Positions 17,535 through 25,865 of a DNA stretch of 64,000 nucleotides are shown piece after piece (the stretch's first letter is position 1; each line of letters starts with the position of its first letter). Below the pieces are notes generated by a model, which worked only from the letters and a program-made list of their open reading frames with translations, was not told the DNA's origin and did not search any database. The position numbers were made by a program, and so were the translations under genes. Source of the DNA: Afipia clevelandensis ATCC 49720 (GTDB lineage: Bacteria; Pseudomonadota; Alphaproteobacteria; Rhizobiales; Xanthobacteraceae). The DNA is taken from NCBI RefSeq assembly GCF_000336555.1, contig NZ_KB375281.1:687803-751802 (forward strand), given 5' to 3'.

Positions 17535-17631
17535 GACAAGTCTCCTTCGGTTTGGCGCGGGGCGCCTTGATGTGTCCCTGCATGTCTGTCGATGGGTCCG
17601 GGCAAAAGGTTCGATCCGGAAGGGGTGCGAC

Positions 17632-17662
17632 AAAAAGACCAGCCGCCTGTGGGCGGCTGGTC
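17632..17662 (-). terminator. Rho-independent terminator
   Basis: On the minus strand GACCAGCCGCC and GGCGGCTGGTC form a perfect 11-bp stem with a 4-base loop followed by TTTTTG. It ends the upstream paralogue and separates the two paralogues transcriptionally. Confidence 0.85.
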
Positions 17663-17687
17663 CGGGATGTGGGATCGGTTGTCCGGG

Positions 17688-17948
17688 TCAGTAGCAGCGG
17701 TTCACCAGCCGGTAGCGATAGCCCCACGGCGTCGGAACCAGACGCTTCACATAGCAGCCGCCATAACCGCCGCCGAAATAGACCGGGCCGCCGATGAAGC
17801 GCGGCCCGCCCCAGCCGCGATGGAAGCCGCCGCCGTGCCAGCCGCCATGTCCGCCGTGCCAGCCATGAGCGGAAGCGGCGGACGGACTGAACGCAGCGGC
17901 GCCAAGAGCCACGGTCGCGGCGCATGCAAGAATGAGTTTGCGCAACAT
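17688..17948 (-). CDS. Small secreted Gly/His-rich protein, paralogue B
   Basis: The 86-residue product begins MLRKLILACAATVALGAA, a signal peptide with predicted cleavage near ASAHG. A mature part rich in Gly, His and Trp follows (HGWHGGHGGWHGGG), then GGPVYFGGGYGGCYVKRL and a C-terminus ending VNRCY. It is a tandem paralogue of the gene ending at 17289, sharing the signal peptide start and the C-terminal Cys-bounded block. GAGGAG precedes ATG 17948. Role unknown. Confidence 0.8.
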   Translation of the reverse strand: MLRKLILACAATVALGAAAFSPSAASAHGWHGGHGGWHGGGFHRGWGGPRFIGGPVYFGGGYGGCYVKRLVPTPWGYRYRLVNRCY

Positions 17949-18175
17949 GATAATCTCCTCGTGCTCGAGGCCGGTTGGGTTGACTGATCGAAGCCTCGTT
18001 GTTCTCAAGACTAGGCCTTTGATCCTGAACTTCGCCGGGACGAGCCGGTTAGCCCCGGTTCATGTCGATGGCAGGGGCGGGTCCGTCTCGCGATGCGGGA
18101 AATTTCTGCGCAGGTCTTGGCAGCGCCGCGCAGCAGAGGTATCGGGGGCAGGATGCCGCTCATCCCGGGCGGGCT

Positions 18176-18189
18176 GCTGGTATACCAGC
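18176..18189. promoter_or_regulatory. Perfect 14-base palindrome next to the ndk promoter
   Basis: GCTGGTATACCAGC is self-complementary and ends right at the candidate -35 box of ndk. An operator is possible; the regulator is unknown. Confidence 0.4.
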
Positions 18190-18218
18190 TTGCCGTTGCA
18201 TCACCGCGCCGTTATAAG
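18190..18218 (+). promoter_or_regulatory. Candidate sigma-70-type promoter of ndk
   Basis: TTGCCG and TATAAG are separated by 17 bases. The -10 lies 42 bases upstream of the ndk ATG. Confidence 0.5.
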
Positions 18219-18259
18219 CGCGGCAAATCATCCAACAGACATGCTTTGAGGACAGTACC

Positions 18260-18682
18260 ATGGCGATTGAGCGCACCTTTTCGATCATCAAGCCGGACGC
18301 GACCGCGCGCAATCTCACCGGCGCCGTCAACGCGATCATCGAGAAGGCCGGACTTCGCATCGTCGCGCAGAAGCGCATCCTGATGACCCGTGCGCAGGCC
18401 GAAACGTTCTACGCCGTGCACAAGGCGCGCCCGTTCTTCGGCGAACTGGTTGACTTCATGATCTCGGGTCCGGTTGTGGTTCAGGTCCTCGAAGGCGAGG
18501 GCGCGATCCTGAAGTACCGCGACGTGATGGGCGCGACCGATCCGTCGAAGGCCGCCGAGGGCACCATCCGCAAGGCACACGCCAAGTCGATCGGCGAAAA
18601 CTCGGTGCATGGTTCCGATGCGCCGGAAACCGCCGTGATCGAGATCGCGCAGTTCTTCGCAGGCAACGAAATCGTCGGCTGA
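18260..18682 (+). CDS. ndk: Nucleoside diphosphate kinase
   Basis: Ndk moves the gamma phosphate of ATP to NDPs and dNDPs through a phosphohistidine. The 140-residue product has the N-terminal [11 protein letters not shown] motif and the active-site His in [12 protein letters not shown] near residue 117. Length is standard. GAGGAC precedes the ATG. The TerC-like gene follows 38 bases later on the same strand. Confidence 0.98.
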   Translation: MAIERTFSIIKPDATARNLTGAVNAIIEKAGLRIVAQKRILMTRAQAETFYAVHKARPFFGELVDFMISGPVVVQVLEGEGAILKYRDVMGATDPSKAAEGTIRKAHAKSIGENSVHGSDAPETAVIEIAQFFAGNEIVG

Positions 18683-18720
18683 TCAACAGCCGGGACTAAA
18701 ATGGTCGGGGGGCCACACTC

Positions 18721-19560
18721 GTGAACTGGATTGCGCAGATTTTCGATCCCGCCACAATCGGCGGTCTCATCACTCAGTTCGAGAATGAGATTCAGCATCC
18801 CCAGTTCTGGGTCGCCCTGACCAAGATCATCTGGATCAACGTGCTGTTGTCGGGCGACAACGCGCTGGTGATCGCGCTGGCGTGTCGCGGGCTTCAGCCC
18901 AAGCAGCGCGTCTGGGGCATGATCCTCGGTGCGGGCGTCGCGGTGTTCCTGCGCATCATCTTCACCTTCATCGTCGTCACATTGATGACGGTGCCGTTCC
19001 TCAAGCTCGTCGGTGGCCTTGCGCTGCTGTTTATCGCGGCAAAGCTCCTCGTTCCCGAGAAGGAAGACGAGGATGGCGTGCAGGCCGCCGCCCATCTCTG
19101 GGCCGCGGTTCGCATCGTCGCCGTCGCCGACATCATCATGAGCCTCGACAACGTGATAGCGGTCGCCGCGGCCGCCAACGGCAGTGCCATCCTTCTGATC
19201 CTCGGCCTTGCGATCAGCATTCCGATGATTGTCGCCGGTGCGGCGCTGATCATGGCGCTGCTCGACCGCGTTCCGGCGCTGGTCTGGCTCGGTGCGGCCT
19301 TGCTCGGCTGGATCGCCGGCGAGGTGATTGCCACCGACCCTGCCGTTGCGCCGTGGCTGCACCGCGTGCTCGACGGTCATATCGCGCTCGATGTCGACAC
19401 GACCTCGGCGATGTTCGGCTTCGCCAAGCATCTCAAGTTCAATGGCGAGATTGGCGAACTGACACTCGCGGTGCTCGGCGTGATCGTGGTGCTGGTGGTC
19501 GGCTCGATCTGGCGCAGACGCGCGCTGCGTGAGCAGCACGAGGCACCGGCAACGGCGTAA
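18721..19560 (+). CDS. TerC/YjbE family integral membrane protein, putative metal exporter
   Basis: The 279-residue product has about seven membrane segments. Two acidic intramembrane motifs, LLSGDNALVIAL near residue 43 and IIMSLDNVIAVA near 140, are the TerC family signature and are thought to bind metal ions. Family members such as YkoY/YceF have been linked to manganese export; the cargo here is inferred only. The start is GTG at 18721 after a G-rich site. A strong terminator follows. It may be co-transcribed with ndk. Confidence 0.88.
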   Translation: MNWIAQIFDPATIGGLITQFENEIQHPQFWVALTKIIWINVLLSGDNALVIALACRGLQPKQRVWGMILGAGVAVFLRIIFTFIVVTLMTVPFLKLVGGLALLFIAAKLLVPEKEDEDGVQAAAHLWAAVRIVAVADIIMSLDNVIAVAAAANGSAILLILGLAISIPMIVAGAALIMALLDRVPALVWLGAALLGWIAGEVIATDPAVAPWLHRVLDGHIALDVDTTSAMFGFAKHLKFNGEIGELTLAVLGVIVVLVVGSIWRRRALREQHEAPATA

Positions 19561-19589
19561 CACTGCGATTGAACATCCAACAAAGCAAA

Positions 19590-19617
19590 ACGTCCCGGTG
19601 AAAGCCGGGACGTTTTT
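19590..19617 (+). terminator. Rho-independent terminator after the TerC-like gene
   Basis: ACGTCCCGG and CCGGGACGT form a perfect 9-bp stem around a TGAAAG loop, followed by TTTTCGTTT. It lies between convergent genes. Confidence 0.9.
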
Positions 19618-19641
19618 CGTTTGGGGCATTTGGTTCCGAGT

Positions 19642-20727
19642 TCACCACTTCAGCTCGACGCCGACGGTGCCTTGATGGGACTCGAAGCCGCTGCGGTAGC
19701 GGCCGTCGTAGTTCGCATAGAGCCTTGCCGTATTGCTCAATATCCACGACACGGCAGCGCCGGCGTCGGCACCGTTGCGGCTCTCGCGAACACCCGCGAC
19801 GCTAATCGCGTTGTTGCCGAGGTTGACCTGCACCGCGCCTATGTTCTGGACGAAGTTGTCGACGAACTTGCCGTAGGCCGAGACGTCGATGGCCTGCTGG
19901 CCGATGATCCAGTAGTGGCCGACTTCGGCGCCGGCCAGCACACGGGCGCGCTCGCCATGTCCGTCCGCGACCGTGACTGGGTTGAAGCCGCCGGTTTCAG
20001 CGAAGGCGTCGGTGCGTGCCGAGACATATTCGAGCGCGACCTTGGGCACGATCCGGGTCTGGCCGAATGAATAGGTGTAGTTCAACTCGCCCAGCACGCC
20101 GTCGACGCTGCCGCGATAGTTGGCGACTGCGCCGCCAAGCGCTGTGGTCCGGATCGAGTTGATGTGGGCGAAGCCGTGAACCGCGGCCATCGCCATCGTC
20201 CAGGGTCCGGTGGAGTAGGAGGCATTGACCCCGAGCTGGGTCATGCCGAGCGTCGCGGTCTGCAGCGCAAGCGGCACGTCGATCCAGGTGTTGCTCTGAT
20301 CGACCGAGAAGCCGACGTTCAGGCCGGGCGCGAGCGTCGCGCCGATGCCGCCGACAATCCCGAGCGTTCCCCGCTTGTCGCCAACGAAAGTTCCCTGCGC
20401 CGCGGTGCGGGCACGGGTACCGTAGGTTTCAGCCCAGGTCCGGTAAAGCGGTTCAGCCGTGCTTTGCGATGCGCCGCCGCCACCCGAATTGTCACGCGCC
20501 GCGTATCCATAGGTGGCTTCGCGTCCCATGCGCTGCAGGAAGCTGCTGCCGATGTCGAACTGGGAGGCATTGACCGACAACTGGGAGGCATTGTCGGTTG
20601 GATTTGGAAATACCGGCACGAACTGCGCGCGCGCGGTAGAGGTTCCGCACAGGATGGCAAAGCCGGCCACCACAGCGCACAGCGCCGTGTCTCGGTTCAG
20701 GCTCGCACGCGGCGGGGAAATTCTCAT
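19642..20727 (-). CDS. Autotransporter-type outer-membrane beta-barrel protein
   Basis: The 361-residue product has a signal peptide ending near TARAQF, then about 65 residues of Ser/Gly-rich sequence, then a repetitive amphipathic-strand region from about residue 95. That region includes WAETYGTRARTA, GIVGGIGATLAPG and AGAEVGHYW, and the last residues are VGVELKW. A terminal aromatic residue after an alternating strand is typical of autotransporter barrel domains. There is almost no passenger domain, so it may be a stand-alone barrel. The start at 20727 is set by the signal peptide; a longer frame from 20823 is possible. Confidence 0.75.
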   Translation of the reverse strand: MRISPPRASLNRDTALCAVVAGFAILCGTSTARAQFVPVFPNPTDNASQLSVNASQFDIGSSFLQRMGREATYGYAARDNSGGGGASQSTAEPLYRTWAETYGTRARTAAQGTFVGDKRGTLGIVGGIGATLAPGLNVGFSVDQSNTWIDVPLALQTATLGMTQLGVNASYSTGPWTMAMAAVHGFAHINSIRTTALGGAVANYRGSVDGVLGELNYTYSFGQTRIVPKVALEYVSARTDAFAETGGFNPVTVADGHGERARVLAGAEVGHYWIIGQQAIDVSAYGKFVDNFVQNIGAVQVNLGNNAISVAGVRESRNGADAGAAVSWILSNTARLYANYDGRYRSGFESHQGTVGVELKW

Positions 20728-21042
20728 CAAGCGGAACTCAAAAGGACTTGCGGCTAAAGGTATCCGGCGATTTGCTCCGAATCCGGCGCTTGCGTCAACG
20801 CAGGCCCAGGTCCCGAGGGTCATTCCAGCAGCCTGTGGTGCTCGCGCAACAGGCCGCTTGTGGCCTCGCGCCGTCTTGCTAAGGCGAAATTTTCATGTTG
20901 GGATTGGCACAGCAATCGGATTTGGGCCATTCGGCTGTGCAATTGGACGACTTTATATCCTGCAAGACATTTGAAGCCCGCTGGCGGCGTGGCACGCGAT
21001 GAGCGTGGCCGCGTCTTTTTGTATTTGAAGAGGAGACAGGCG
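20728..21042. other. Divergent region and probable long leader of the cold-shock gene
   Basis: These 315 bases separate the barrel gene from the cold-shock gene. I see no supported gene. An AT-rich element (TTTATATCC, near 20950) could be a -10 box. If used, the cold-shock mRNA would have an 80-90 base 5-prime leader, as is common for csp genes, where the leader can act as a thermosensor. Confidence 0.45.
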
Positions 21043-21246
21043 TTGGCAAAAGGTACGGTCAAGTGGTTCAACCCGACCAAGGGCTATGGGTTCATCAAAC
21101 CGGCGGTCGGTGACAAGGATGTGTTCGTGCACATCTCGGCGGTGGAGCGGGCAGGGCTTTCGACCCTCAACGAAAACCAGACGATCGAATACGAACTGGT
21201 GGAAAATCGTGGAAAGTCCTCGGCGGAGAACCTGAAGGTTTCCTGA
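21043..21246 (+). CDS. Cold-shock domain protein (CspA family)
   Basis: The 67-residue product is a single cold-shock domain that binds single-stranded nucleic acid. RNP1 is visible as KGYGFI and RNP2 as DVFVHIS. The start is TTG at 21043, which gives MAKGTVKWFN; AGGAGA lies 7 bases upstream. The open frame extends upstream but the domain starts here. A strong terminator follows. The gene stands alone. Confidence 0.95.
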   Translation: MAKGTVKWFNPTKGYGFIKPAVGDKDVFVHISAVERAGLSTLNENQTIEYELVENRGKSSAENLKVS

Positions 21247-21266
21247 TTTCCGGCATTTGGAAATGC

Positions 21267-21298
21267 AAAACCCCGGCAGCCTGTGCGCCGGGGTTTTT
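21267..21298 (+). terminator. Rho-independent terminator after the cold-shock gene
   Basis: AAAACCCCGGC and GCCGGGGTTTT form an 11-bp stem with a 9-base loop and end in a run of T. The A-tract on the left also allows use from the opposite strand, toward the LysR gene. Confidence 0.9.
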
Positions 21299-21403
21299 GT
21301 TTGCGCGAGCGGTTCTGAATTCTCTAGTCCTCTGACTGTACAGCCTGCGACGTGGCGGACACTGTCGAGAACGTCATCTGACGCGCGTGATGCCAAAAAC
21401 GCG

Positions 21404-22258
21404 TTAGTTGGCCAGCCGCTCAATCACAAGATCAACCAGCACGCGGAGGCGGTTAAGCCTCTTTAGATCGCGATGGTAGCCGAGGTATGTCTCCCTGTTC
21501 GGCGGATTTTCACCAAGATCAATACGCTCCACCGCTGCGATCGCGTCGCCGAGAGGTCTTGGTAATATTGCAAGACCTGCGCCCGATGCGCACATCCTCG
21601 CCTGAACGTCGCGGTTGTTACTCCGCGACACAATATGGGCCTTGGGCAGAATGCGCTTGAGCCACACTGCATCAGGCATGCCACCGAACGCCGTATCCAT
21701 GGTGATGAGCGGCGTATCCTGGCCATTGCCCGCTTGCGGCTCGAAGCCGCTATCTGTCTTGCGATATACTCCATACGCGATGCTCATCAATCGGCGTGAG
21801 ATCACCTCCGGTTCGTCGAAAGGCTTTATCCGGAAGACGACATCTGCTTCGCGGCGCGGAAGGCTATAGAAGCGTGCATCGGTCAGCAGTTCAGTAATGA
21901 CGCGAGGGTTCTGCGCCGCAAATTCTGCAAGAACCGGAGCGAGCAGGTGTGATCCAAACCAGTCGGATGAAGAAATCCGAAGCAGGCCTTCGAGCTGCTG
22001 ATCCTTACCGCCGATTTGACGCTCCAAAGCGAAAGCATTTTCTTCCATCCGCTCCGCGTGCGTGAAAACGACCGTGCCTTCGTCCGTCAGGACGAAGCCG
22101 TCACCCGTTCGCTGGAAGAGGGTTTGCCCCAGTGATTGCTCAAGTGCGCGGAGCCGGCGTCCCATGGTTGGCTGACTTTGCCCAAGCTGCTTGGCCGCAG
22201 CACCGAGCGAGCCTTCACGCGCAATCATCAGAAAGATCCGCAGATCGCTCCATTCCAT
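21404..22258 (-). CDS. LysR-family transcriptional regulator
   Basis: The 284-residue product starts with a LysR winged-helix domain (MEWSDLRIFLMIAREGSLGAA; QPTMGRRLRALEQSLGQTLF) and continues with a periplasmic-binding-protein-like effector domain. It is divergent from the quinone oxidoreductase gene, and two palindromes lie between them, so it most likely controls that gene and itself. Start choice is uncertain: ATG at 22258, 22276 or 22297 all lack a clear ribosome binding site; 22258 gives the canonical length. Confidence 0.92.
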   Translation of the reverse strand: MEWSDLRIFLMIAREGSLGAAAKQLGQSQPTMGRRLRALEQSLGQTLFQRTGDGFVLTDEGTVVFTHAERMEENAFALERQIGGKDQQLEGLLRISSSDWFGSHLLAPVLAEFAAQNPRVITELLTDARFYSLPRREADVVFRIKPFDEPEVISRRLMSIAYGVYRKTDSGFEPQAGNGQDTPLITMDTAFGGMPDAVWLKRILPKAHIVSRSNNRDVQARMCASGAGLAILPRPLGDAIAAVERIDLGENPPNRETYLGYHRDLKRLNRLRVLVDLVIERLAN

Positions 22259-22268
22259 AGAGACTGAT

Positions 22269-22286
22269 CCATTCATTTTTGAATGG
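22269..22286. promoter_or_regulatory. Palindrome in the divergent LysR / oxidoreductase region
   Basis: CCATTCA and TGAATGG are perfect 7-base arms around TTTT. The site sits just upstream of, or within, the LysR start region, suggesting autoregulation. Confidence 0.5.
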
Positions 22287-22310
22287 ACAGAGTACATTAT
22301 CTTTCAAAGC

Positions 22311-22326
22311 CAAACAATATTGTTTG
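22311..22326. promoter_or_regulatory. Perfect 16-base palindrome, candidate LysR operator
   Basis: CAAACAATATTGTTTG is fully self-complementary, AT-rich in a GC-rich genome, and lies 44 bases before the oxidoreductase start. Confidence 0.55.
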
Positions 22327-22369
22327 AGATATTCAACAGACAACAGAGGTGCCACAAGAGAAAAAAGCA

Positions 22370-23377
22370 ATGACTCGCCCAGGTATGATGAGAGCCGTGA
22401 TCGCCGAAAGCGCGGGAGGGCAACCGAAGGTCGTAACAATCAATCGTCCCGAGCCCGCGCGCGGCGAAGTCCTGGTTCGGATTAAGGTAAGTGCAGTCAA
22501 TCCGCTCGATCTCAAAATTCGTGCAGGGCAGGCCGCGCACGCGCGCCAATCCTTGCCGGCCGTCCTCGGAATAGATCTCGCAGGAGTCATCGAGAAGGTT
22601 GGCGAAGGAGTGACCGCCTTTAGGCCGGGCGACGAGGTCTACGGGATGACAGGCGGCGTCGGAGGAATACAGGGCTCGCTGGCTGAATACGCCGCAGTTG
22701 ATGCCAGATTGGTCGCGGTTAAGCCCGCAAATCTCAGCATGCGCGAGGCTGCTGCCTTGCCCCTCGGTTTCATCACCGCCTGGGAAGGCTTGATGGATCG
22801 AGCAGCAATTCGAGCAGGTCAGAAGGTGTTAGTTCACGGCGGTGCGGGCGGGGTGGGACATCTCGCAATTCAGATTGCAACCGCTCAGGGTGCGGAGGTT
22901 TTTGCGACTGGATCGGCTGCGAGCGCCAAGGTCATTGCGCGGTTCGGTGCAACGCCGATTGATTATCGGACATCGTCGGTTGAAAGCTATCTGGCCGAGC
23001 ATACCGGTGGCGATGGCTTTGACGTGGTCTTCGACACGGTCGGCGGTAAGACGCTCGATGCATCATTCACTGCGGTTCGCCATTTTGGTCACGTGGTGAG
23101 TGCGCTTGGTTGGGGTACGCATGCGCTTGCACCCCTCTCATTCCGGGCTGCGACTTATTCGGGGATCTTCACTCTGTTGCCTTTACTGACTGGAGAAGGC
23201 CGAGCTCATCACGGCGCCATAATGGGGGAAGCGACCAAACTGGCCGAAGCCGGCAAGTTGGTGCCCCTGATAGACGCTCGACGTTTCGGTTTGTCGGAAG
23301 TGAGTGCAGCACATGAGGCTGTGCGCAACGGTGATGCAGCCGGCAAGGTCGTGATTGATATCGCGGAGGTCAGCTAA
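22370..23377 (+). CDS. Zinc-independent quinone oxidoreductase-like NADPH dehydrogenase (MDR superfamily)
   Basis: The 335-residue product has an N-terminal GroES-like domain (RGEVLVRIKVSAVNPLDLKI) and a Rossmann domain with VHGGAGGVGHLAIQ near residue 150. The zinc-ligand cysteines of alcohol dehydrogenases are missing, as in quinone oxidoreductases. VFDTVGG near 225 is typical. It probably reduces a quinone or enone with NADPH. ATG at 22370 is preferred over GTG at 22349. Its last 8 bases overlap the purN gene on the other strand. Confidence 0.88.
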   Translation: MTRPGMMRAVIAESAGGQPKVVTINRPEPARGEVLVRIKVSAVNPLDLKIRAGQAAHARQSLPAVLGIDLAGVIEKVGEGVTAFRPGDEVYGMTGGVGGIQGSLAEYAAVDARLVAVKPANLSMREAAALPLGFITAWEGLMDRAAIRAGQKVLVHGGAGGVGHLAIQIATAQGAEVFATGSAASAKVIARFGATPIDYRTSSVESYLAEHTGGDGFDVVFDTVGGKTLDASFTAVRHFGHVVSALGWGTHALAPLSFRAATYSGIFTLLPLLTGEGRAHHGAIMGEATKLAEAGKLVPLIDARRFGLSEVSAAHEAVRNGDAAGKVVIDIAEVS

Positions 23378-24023
23378 TCGACGGAGATATCAATGTTGCA
23401 TCAGGGCTCGTACTTGCAATCTTGCACAAGCCGCTATCAAGCCGAGTTTGCCCGCTCGCTACCAGGCGCAATGAGTCCGGGTAAATGCGATGCTCGACAC
23501 CGAGCACCCGGGCCCCAAGGGAGTCCGGCGTATCGTCATCGTGCACGGCGACCGCGCCCTGCATGATGATGGGCCCGGAGTCCATTTCAGGCACGACGAA
23601 ATGAACCGTGGCGCCGTGAATCTTCACGCCGTCGGCAAGCGCGCGTTCGTGGGTGTGCAGGCCCTTGTAGGACGGCAGCAGCGCGGGATGGATGTTCAGC
23701 ATCCGGCCGTCCCATTGCCGGACGAACCACGGTGTCAGCAGGCGAAGGAAACCGGCGAGACAGACCAGTTCAATGTCATGGGCGACAAGGATGTCATTCA
23801 GCTTGCGCTCGAAGGATTCGCGGTCCTTGCCGAACGGTTTGCTTTCGATGGTCTCGGTCTTGATTCCGGCGGCGCCGGCTTTTGCCAATCCGCCCGCACC
23901 CGCGATGTTGGAAATCACCAGCGCGATCTGCGCCGGATAGTCCTGCGCCGCCGCGGCCTCGATCAGCGCGGTCATGTTGGAGCCGCGCCCGGAGATCAGA
24001 ATGGCGACACGGCGTTTTGCCAT
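23370..24023 (-). CDS. purN: Phosphoribosylglycinamide formyltransferase
   Basis: PurN formylates GAR using 10-formyl-THF, the third step of purine synthesis. The 217-residue product has ISGRGSNM at its start and the active-site block LNIHPALLPSYKGLHTHE near residue 107, followed by HGATVHFV. The start follows the purM stop by one base (TGA-G-ATG), so the two are almost certainly one operon. The C-terminus overlaps the convergent oxidoreductase gene by 8 bases. Confidence 0.97.
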   Translation of the reverse strand: MAKRRVAILISGRGSNMTALIEAAAAQDYPAQIALVISNIAGAGGLAKAGAAGIKTETIESKPFGKDRESFERKLNDILVAHDIELVCLAGFLRLLTPWFVRQWDGRMLNIHPALLPSYKGLHTHERALADGVKIHGATVHFVVPEMDSGPIIMQGAVAVHDDDTPDSLGARVLGVEHRIYPDSLRLVASGQTRLDSGLCKIASTSPDATLISPSIS

Positions 24024-24024
24024 C

Positions 24025-25098
24025 TCAATCCGCCAGATTGAGGTGACCGGTATAGATCACACGCTCATCGCCGGACGCTTCGACGACTTCGCCGAGATCA
24101 ACGACGGCCTCGCCATTCTGCGCGAACACATCCATCACCTCGACAAGCTGATCGCGCTTGACGATGGCGATCATGCCGATGCCGCAGTTGAACGTGCGCA
24201 GCAGTTCAAGTTCGGCGATGTTGCCCTCAGCCGCCAGCCACTTGAACACCGGCAGCACCGGAACGGCGTTCAGGTCGATCCGCACACCGAGATGTTTCGG
24301 CAATACGCGCGGAATGTTGTCGGTGAAGCCGCCGCCGGTGATGTGGGCGAGGCCCTTGACCGCGCCGGTCTGGCGGATCGCGGCGAGGCAGGATTTCACA
24401 TAGAGCTTGGTCGGCGCCAGCAGCGCGCCGCCGAGCGTCATCACCGGTGCGAAAGGTGCGGGTGCGTCGAACGCGACGCCGGACTTCTCGACCACCTTGC
24501 GGACCAGTGAGAAGCCGTTGGAATGGACGCCCGAGGAGGCGAGGCCGATCACGGCGTCGCCGGGGCCGATATCCTTGTGCGGCAGCAGCGTCCCGCGCTC
24601 TGCGGCACCAACCGCGAAGCCCGCGAGATCGTAGTCGCCGTCCTTGTACAGACCGGGCATCTCGGCGGTTTCGCCGCCGATCAGCGCGCAGCCGGATTCC
24701 CGGCAGCCTTCGGCCACGCCGGCCACGATCGAGGCAGTGGCTTCGGGATCGAGCTTGCCGCAGGCAAAATAGTCGAGAAAGAACAGCGGTTCCGCGCCCT
24801 GAACCACAAGGTCGTTGACCGACATGGCGACGAGGTCGATGCCGATACCGCTGTGGATGCCGGTGTCGATGGCGATCTTGACCTTGGTGCCGACGCCGTC
24901 GGTGGCCGCAACAAGGACCGGATCCTTGAATCCGGCCGCCTTGAGGTCGAACAGTCCGCCAAATCCGCCGATTTCGGCGTCAGCGCCCGCGCGGGCCGTG
25001 GCTCGGACCATGGGCTTGATGAGGTCCACCAACCGGTTTCCGGCGTCGATATCGACGCCCGCGGATGAATAGGTCAGGCCGGATTTCTGATCGTTCAT
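24025..25098 (-). CDS. purM: Phosphoribosylformylglycinamidine cyclo-ligase (AIR synthetase)
   Basis: PurM closes the imidazole ring of AIR using ATP in purine synthesis. The 357-residue product has the N-terminal [26 protein letters not shown] near 73, and the GGETAEMPG block near 145. ATG at 25098 ([10 protein letters not shown]) is the family start; the longer frame to 25218 adds basic unconserved residues. It precedes purN directly and is divergent from the phosphatidyltransferase gene. Confidence 0.97.
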   Translation of the reverse strand: MNDQKSGLTYSSAGVDIDAGNRLVDLIKPMVRATARAGADAEIGGFGGLFDLKAAGFKDPVLVAATDGVGTKVKIAIDTGIHSGIGIDLVAMSVNDLVVQGAEPLFFLDYFACGKLDPEATASIVAGVAEGCRESGCALIGGETAEMPGLYKDGDYDLAGFAVGAAERGTLLPHKDIGPGDAVIGLASSGVHSNGFSLVRKVVEKSGVAFDAPAPFAPVMTLGGALLAPTKLYVKSCLAAIRQTGAVKGLAHITGGGFTDNIPRVLPKHLGVRIDLNAVPVLPVFKWLAAEGNIAELELLRTFNCGIGMIAIVKRDQLVEVMDVFAQNGEAVVDLGEVVEASGDERVIYTGHLNLAD

Positions 25099-25189
25099 AC
25101 CAAGGATTCCGTGAGTTAGGCGGTGGTTACGTCGGATTTTGCGCCGGCGCAATGGCTGCCGGACGCCCTTGTGCATAGCTATGAGAACG

Positions 25190-25208
25190 GGCTCCCTCAC
25201 AGGGAGCC
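25190..25208. other. Hairpin in the purM / phosphatidyltransferase divergent region
   Basis: GGCTCCC and GGGAGCC are perfect 7-base arms around TCACA. There is no T-run. It could be an operator or leader hairpin; no regulator can be named. Confidence 0.3.
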
Positions 25209-25274
25209 GTGACCCCATGTCCTTTGCAAGACCGGAGGGGCTCGCTAAAAAGACAAGGAGCCGGGAAACGTCGC

Positions 25275-25823
25275 GTGAATCTGCCGAACATCATTACCCT
25301 TGCCCGCATCCTGCTGGTGCCGGTCATCGTCTGGGCGATTGCGTCCAACCAGATGGCGATTGCGTTCTTTATCTTCGTCACAGCGGGGGTTAGCGACGCC
25401 ATCGACGGGTTTCTGGCCAAGCGGTTCAACATGACCACCGAGATCGGGGCGTTGCTCGATCCGGTGGCCGACAAGGCGCTGCTGGTTTCGATCTATGTCA
25501 CCCTTGGCATCTCGGGCGACATTCCGCGCTGGCTGGTGATCCTGGTGGTGTCGCGAGATTTCATGATCGTCGGTGCTGTGATTGTCTCATGGCTGCTGGA
25601 CAACCCGGTTCCGATGAAGCCGCTGATGGTGTCGAAGCTCAACACGGTGGCGCAGGTGTCGTTTGCCGCGCTGATTTTGGCCTCGCTCGGTTTCGGTTTC
25701 AGCACAGCGCCTTACGAGATCGCGTTGATGTTGTGTGTGACGGTCTTGACGCTGCTTTCGGTGTCCTTCTATCTCGTGGAGTGGGCGCGGCACATGAGTG
25801 CGGGCGCGCCACCTTCATCTTGA
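25275..25823 (+). CDS. CDP-alcohol phosphatidyltransferase, probably PgsA-like
   Basis: The 182-residue integral membrane product carries the CDP-alcohol transferase signature in [20 protein letters not shown] followed by VADK (near residues 43-65), with four spaced Asp residues that bind two metals. The N-terminus [19 protein letters not shown] matches phosphatidylglycerophosphate synthases, which join CDP-diacylglycerol and glycerol 3-phosphate. The genome may hold another pgsA, so the exact substrate is open. GTG at 25275 is the likely start; AAGGAG lies rather far (14 bases) upstream. hdaA follows after 42 bases. Confidence 0.87.
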   Translation: MNLPNIITLARILLVPVIVWAIASNQMAIAFFIFVTAGVSDAIDGFLAKRFNMTTEIGALLDPVADKALLVSIYVTLGISGDIPRWLVILVVSRDFMIVGAVIVSWLLDNPVPMKPLMVSKLNTVAQVSFAALILASLGFGFSTAPYEIALMLCVTVLTLLSVSFYLVEWARHMSAGAPPSS

Positions 25824-25865
25824 TGCGGCCGGTTGGCTGTTTGTTGCGCAAGTCGGAGTAGCCGC

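Larger units (their letters stand above)
17949..18259. other. Divergent intergenic region upstream of ndk
   Basis: These 311 bases hold no convincing gene. They contain the start region of the minus-strand secreted protein gene, a perfect 14-base palindrome (18176-18189), and a sigma-70-like promoter for ndk immediately after it. Confidence 0.6.
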
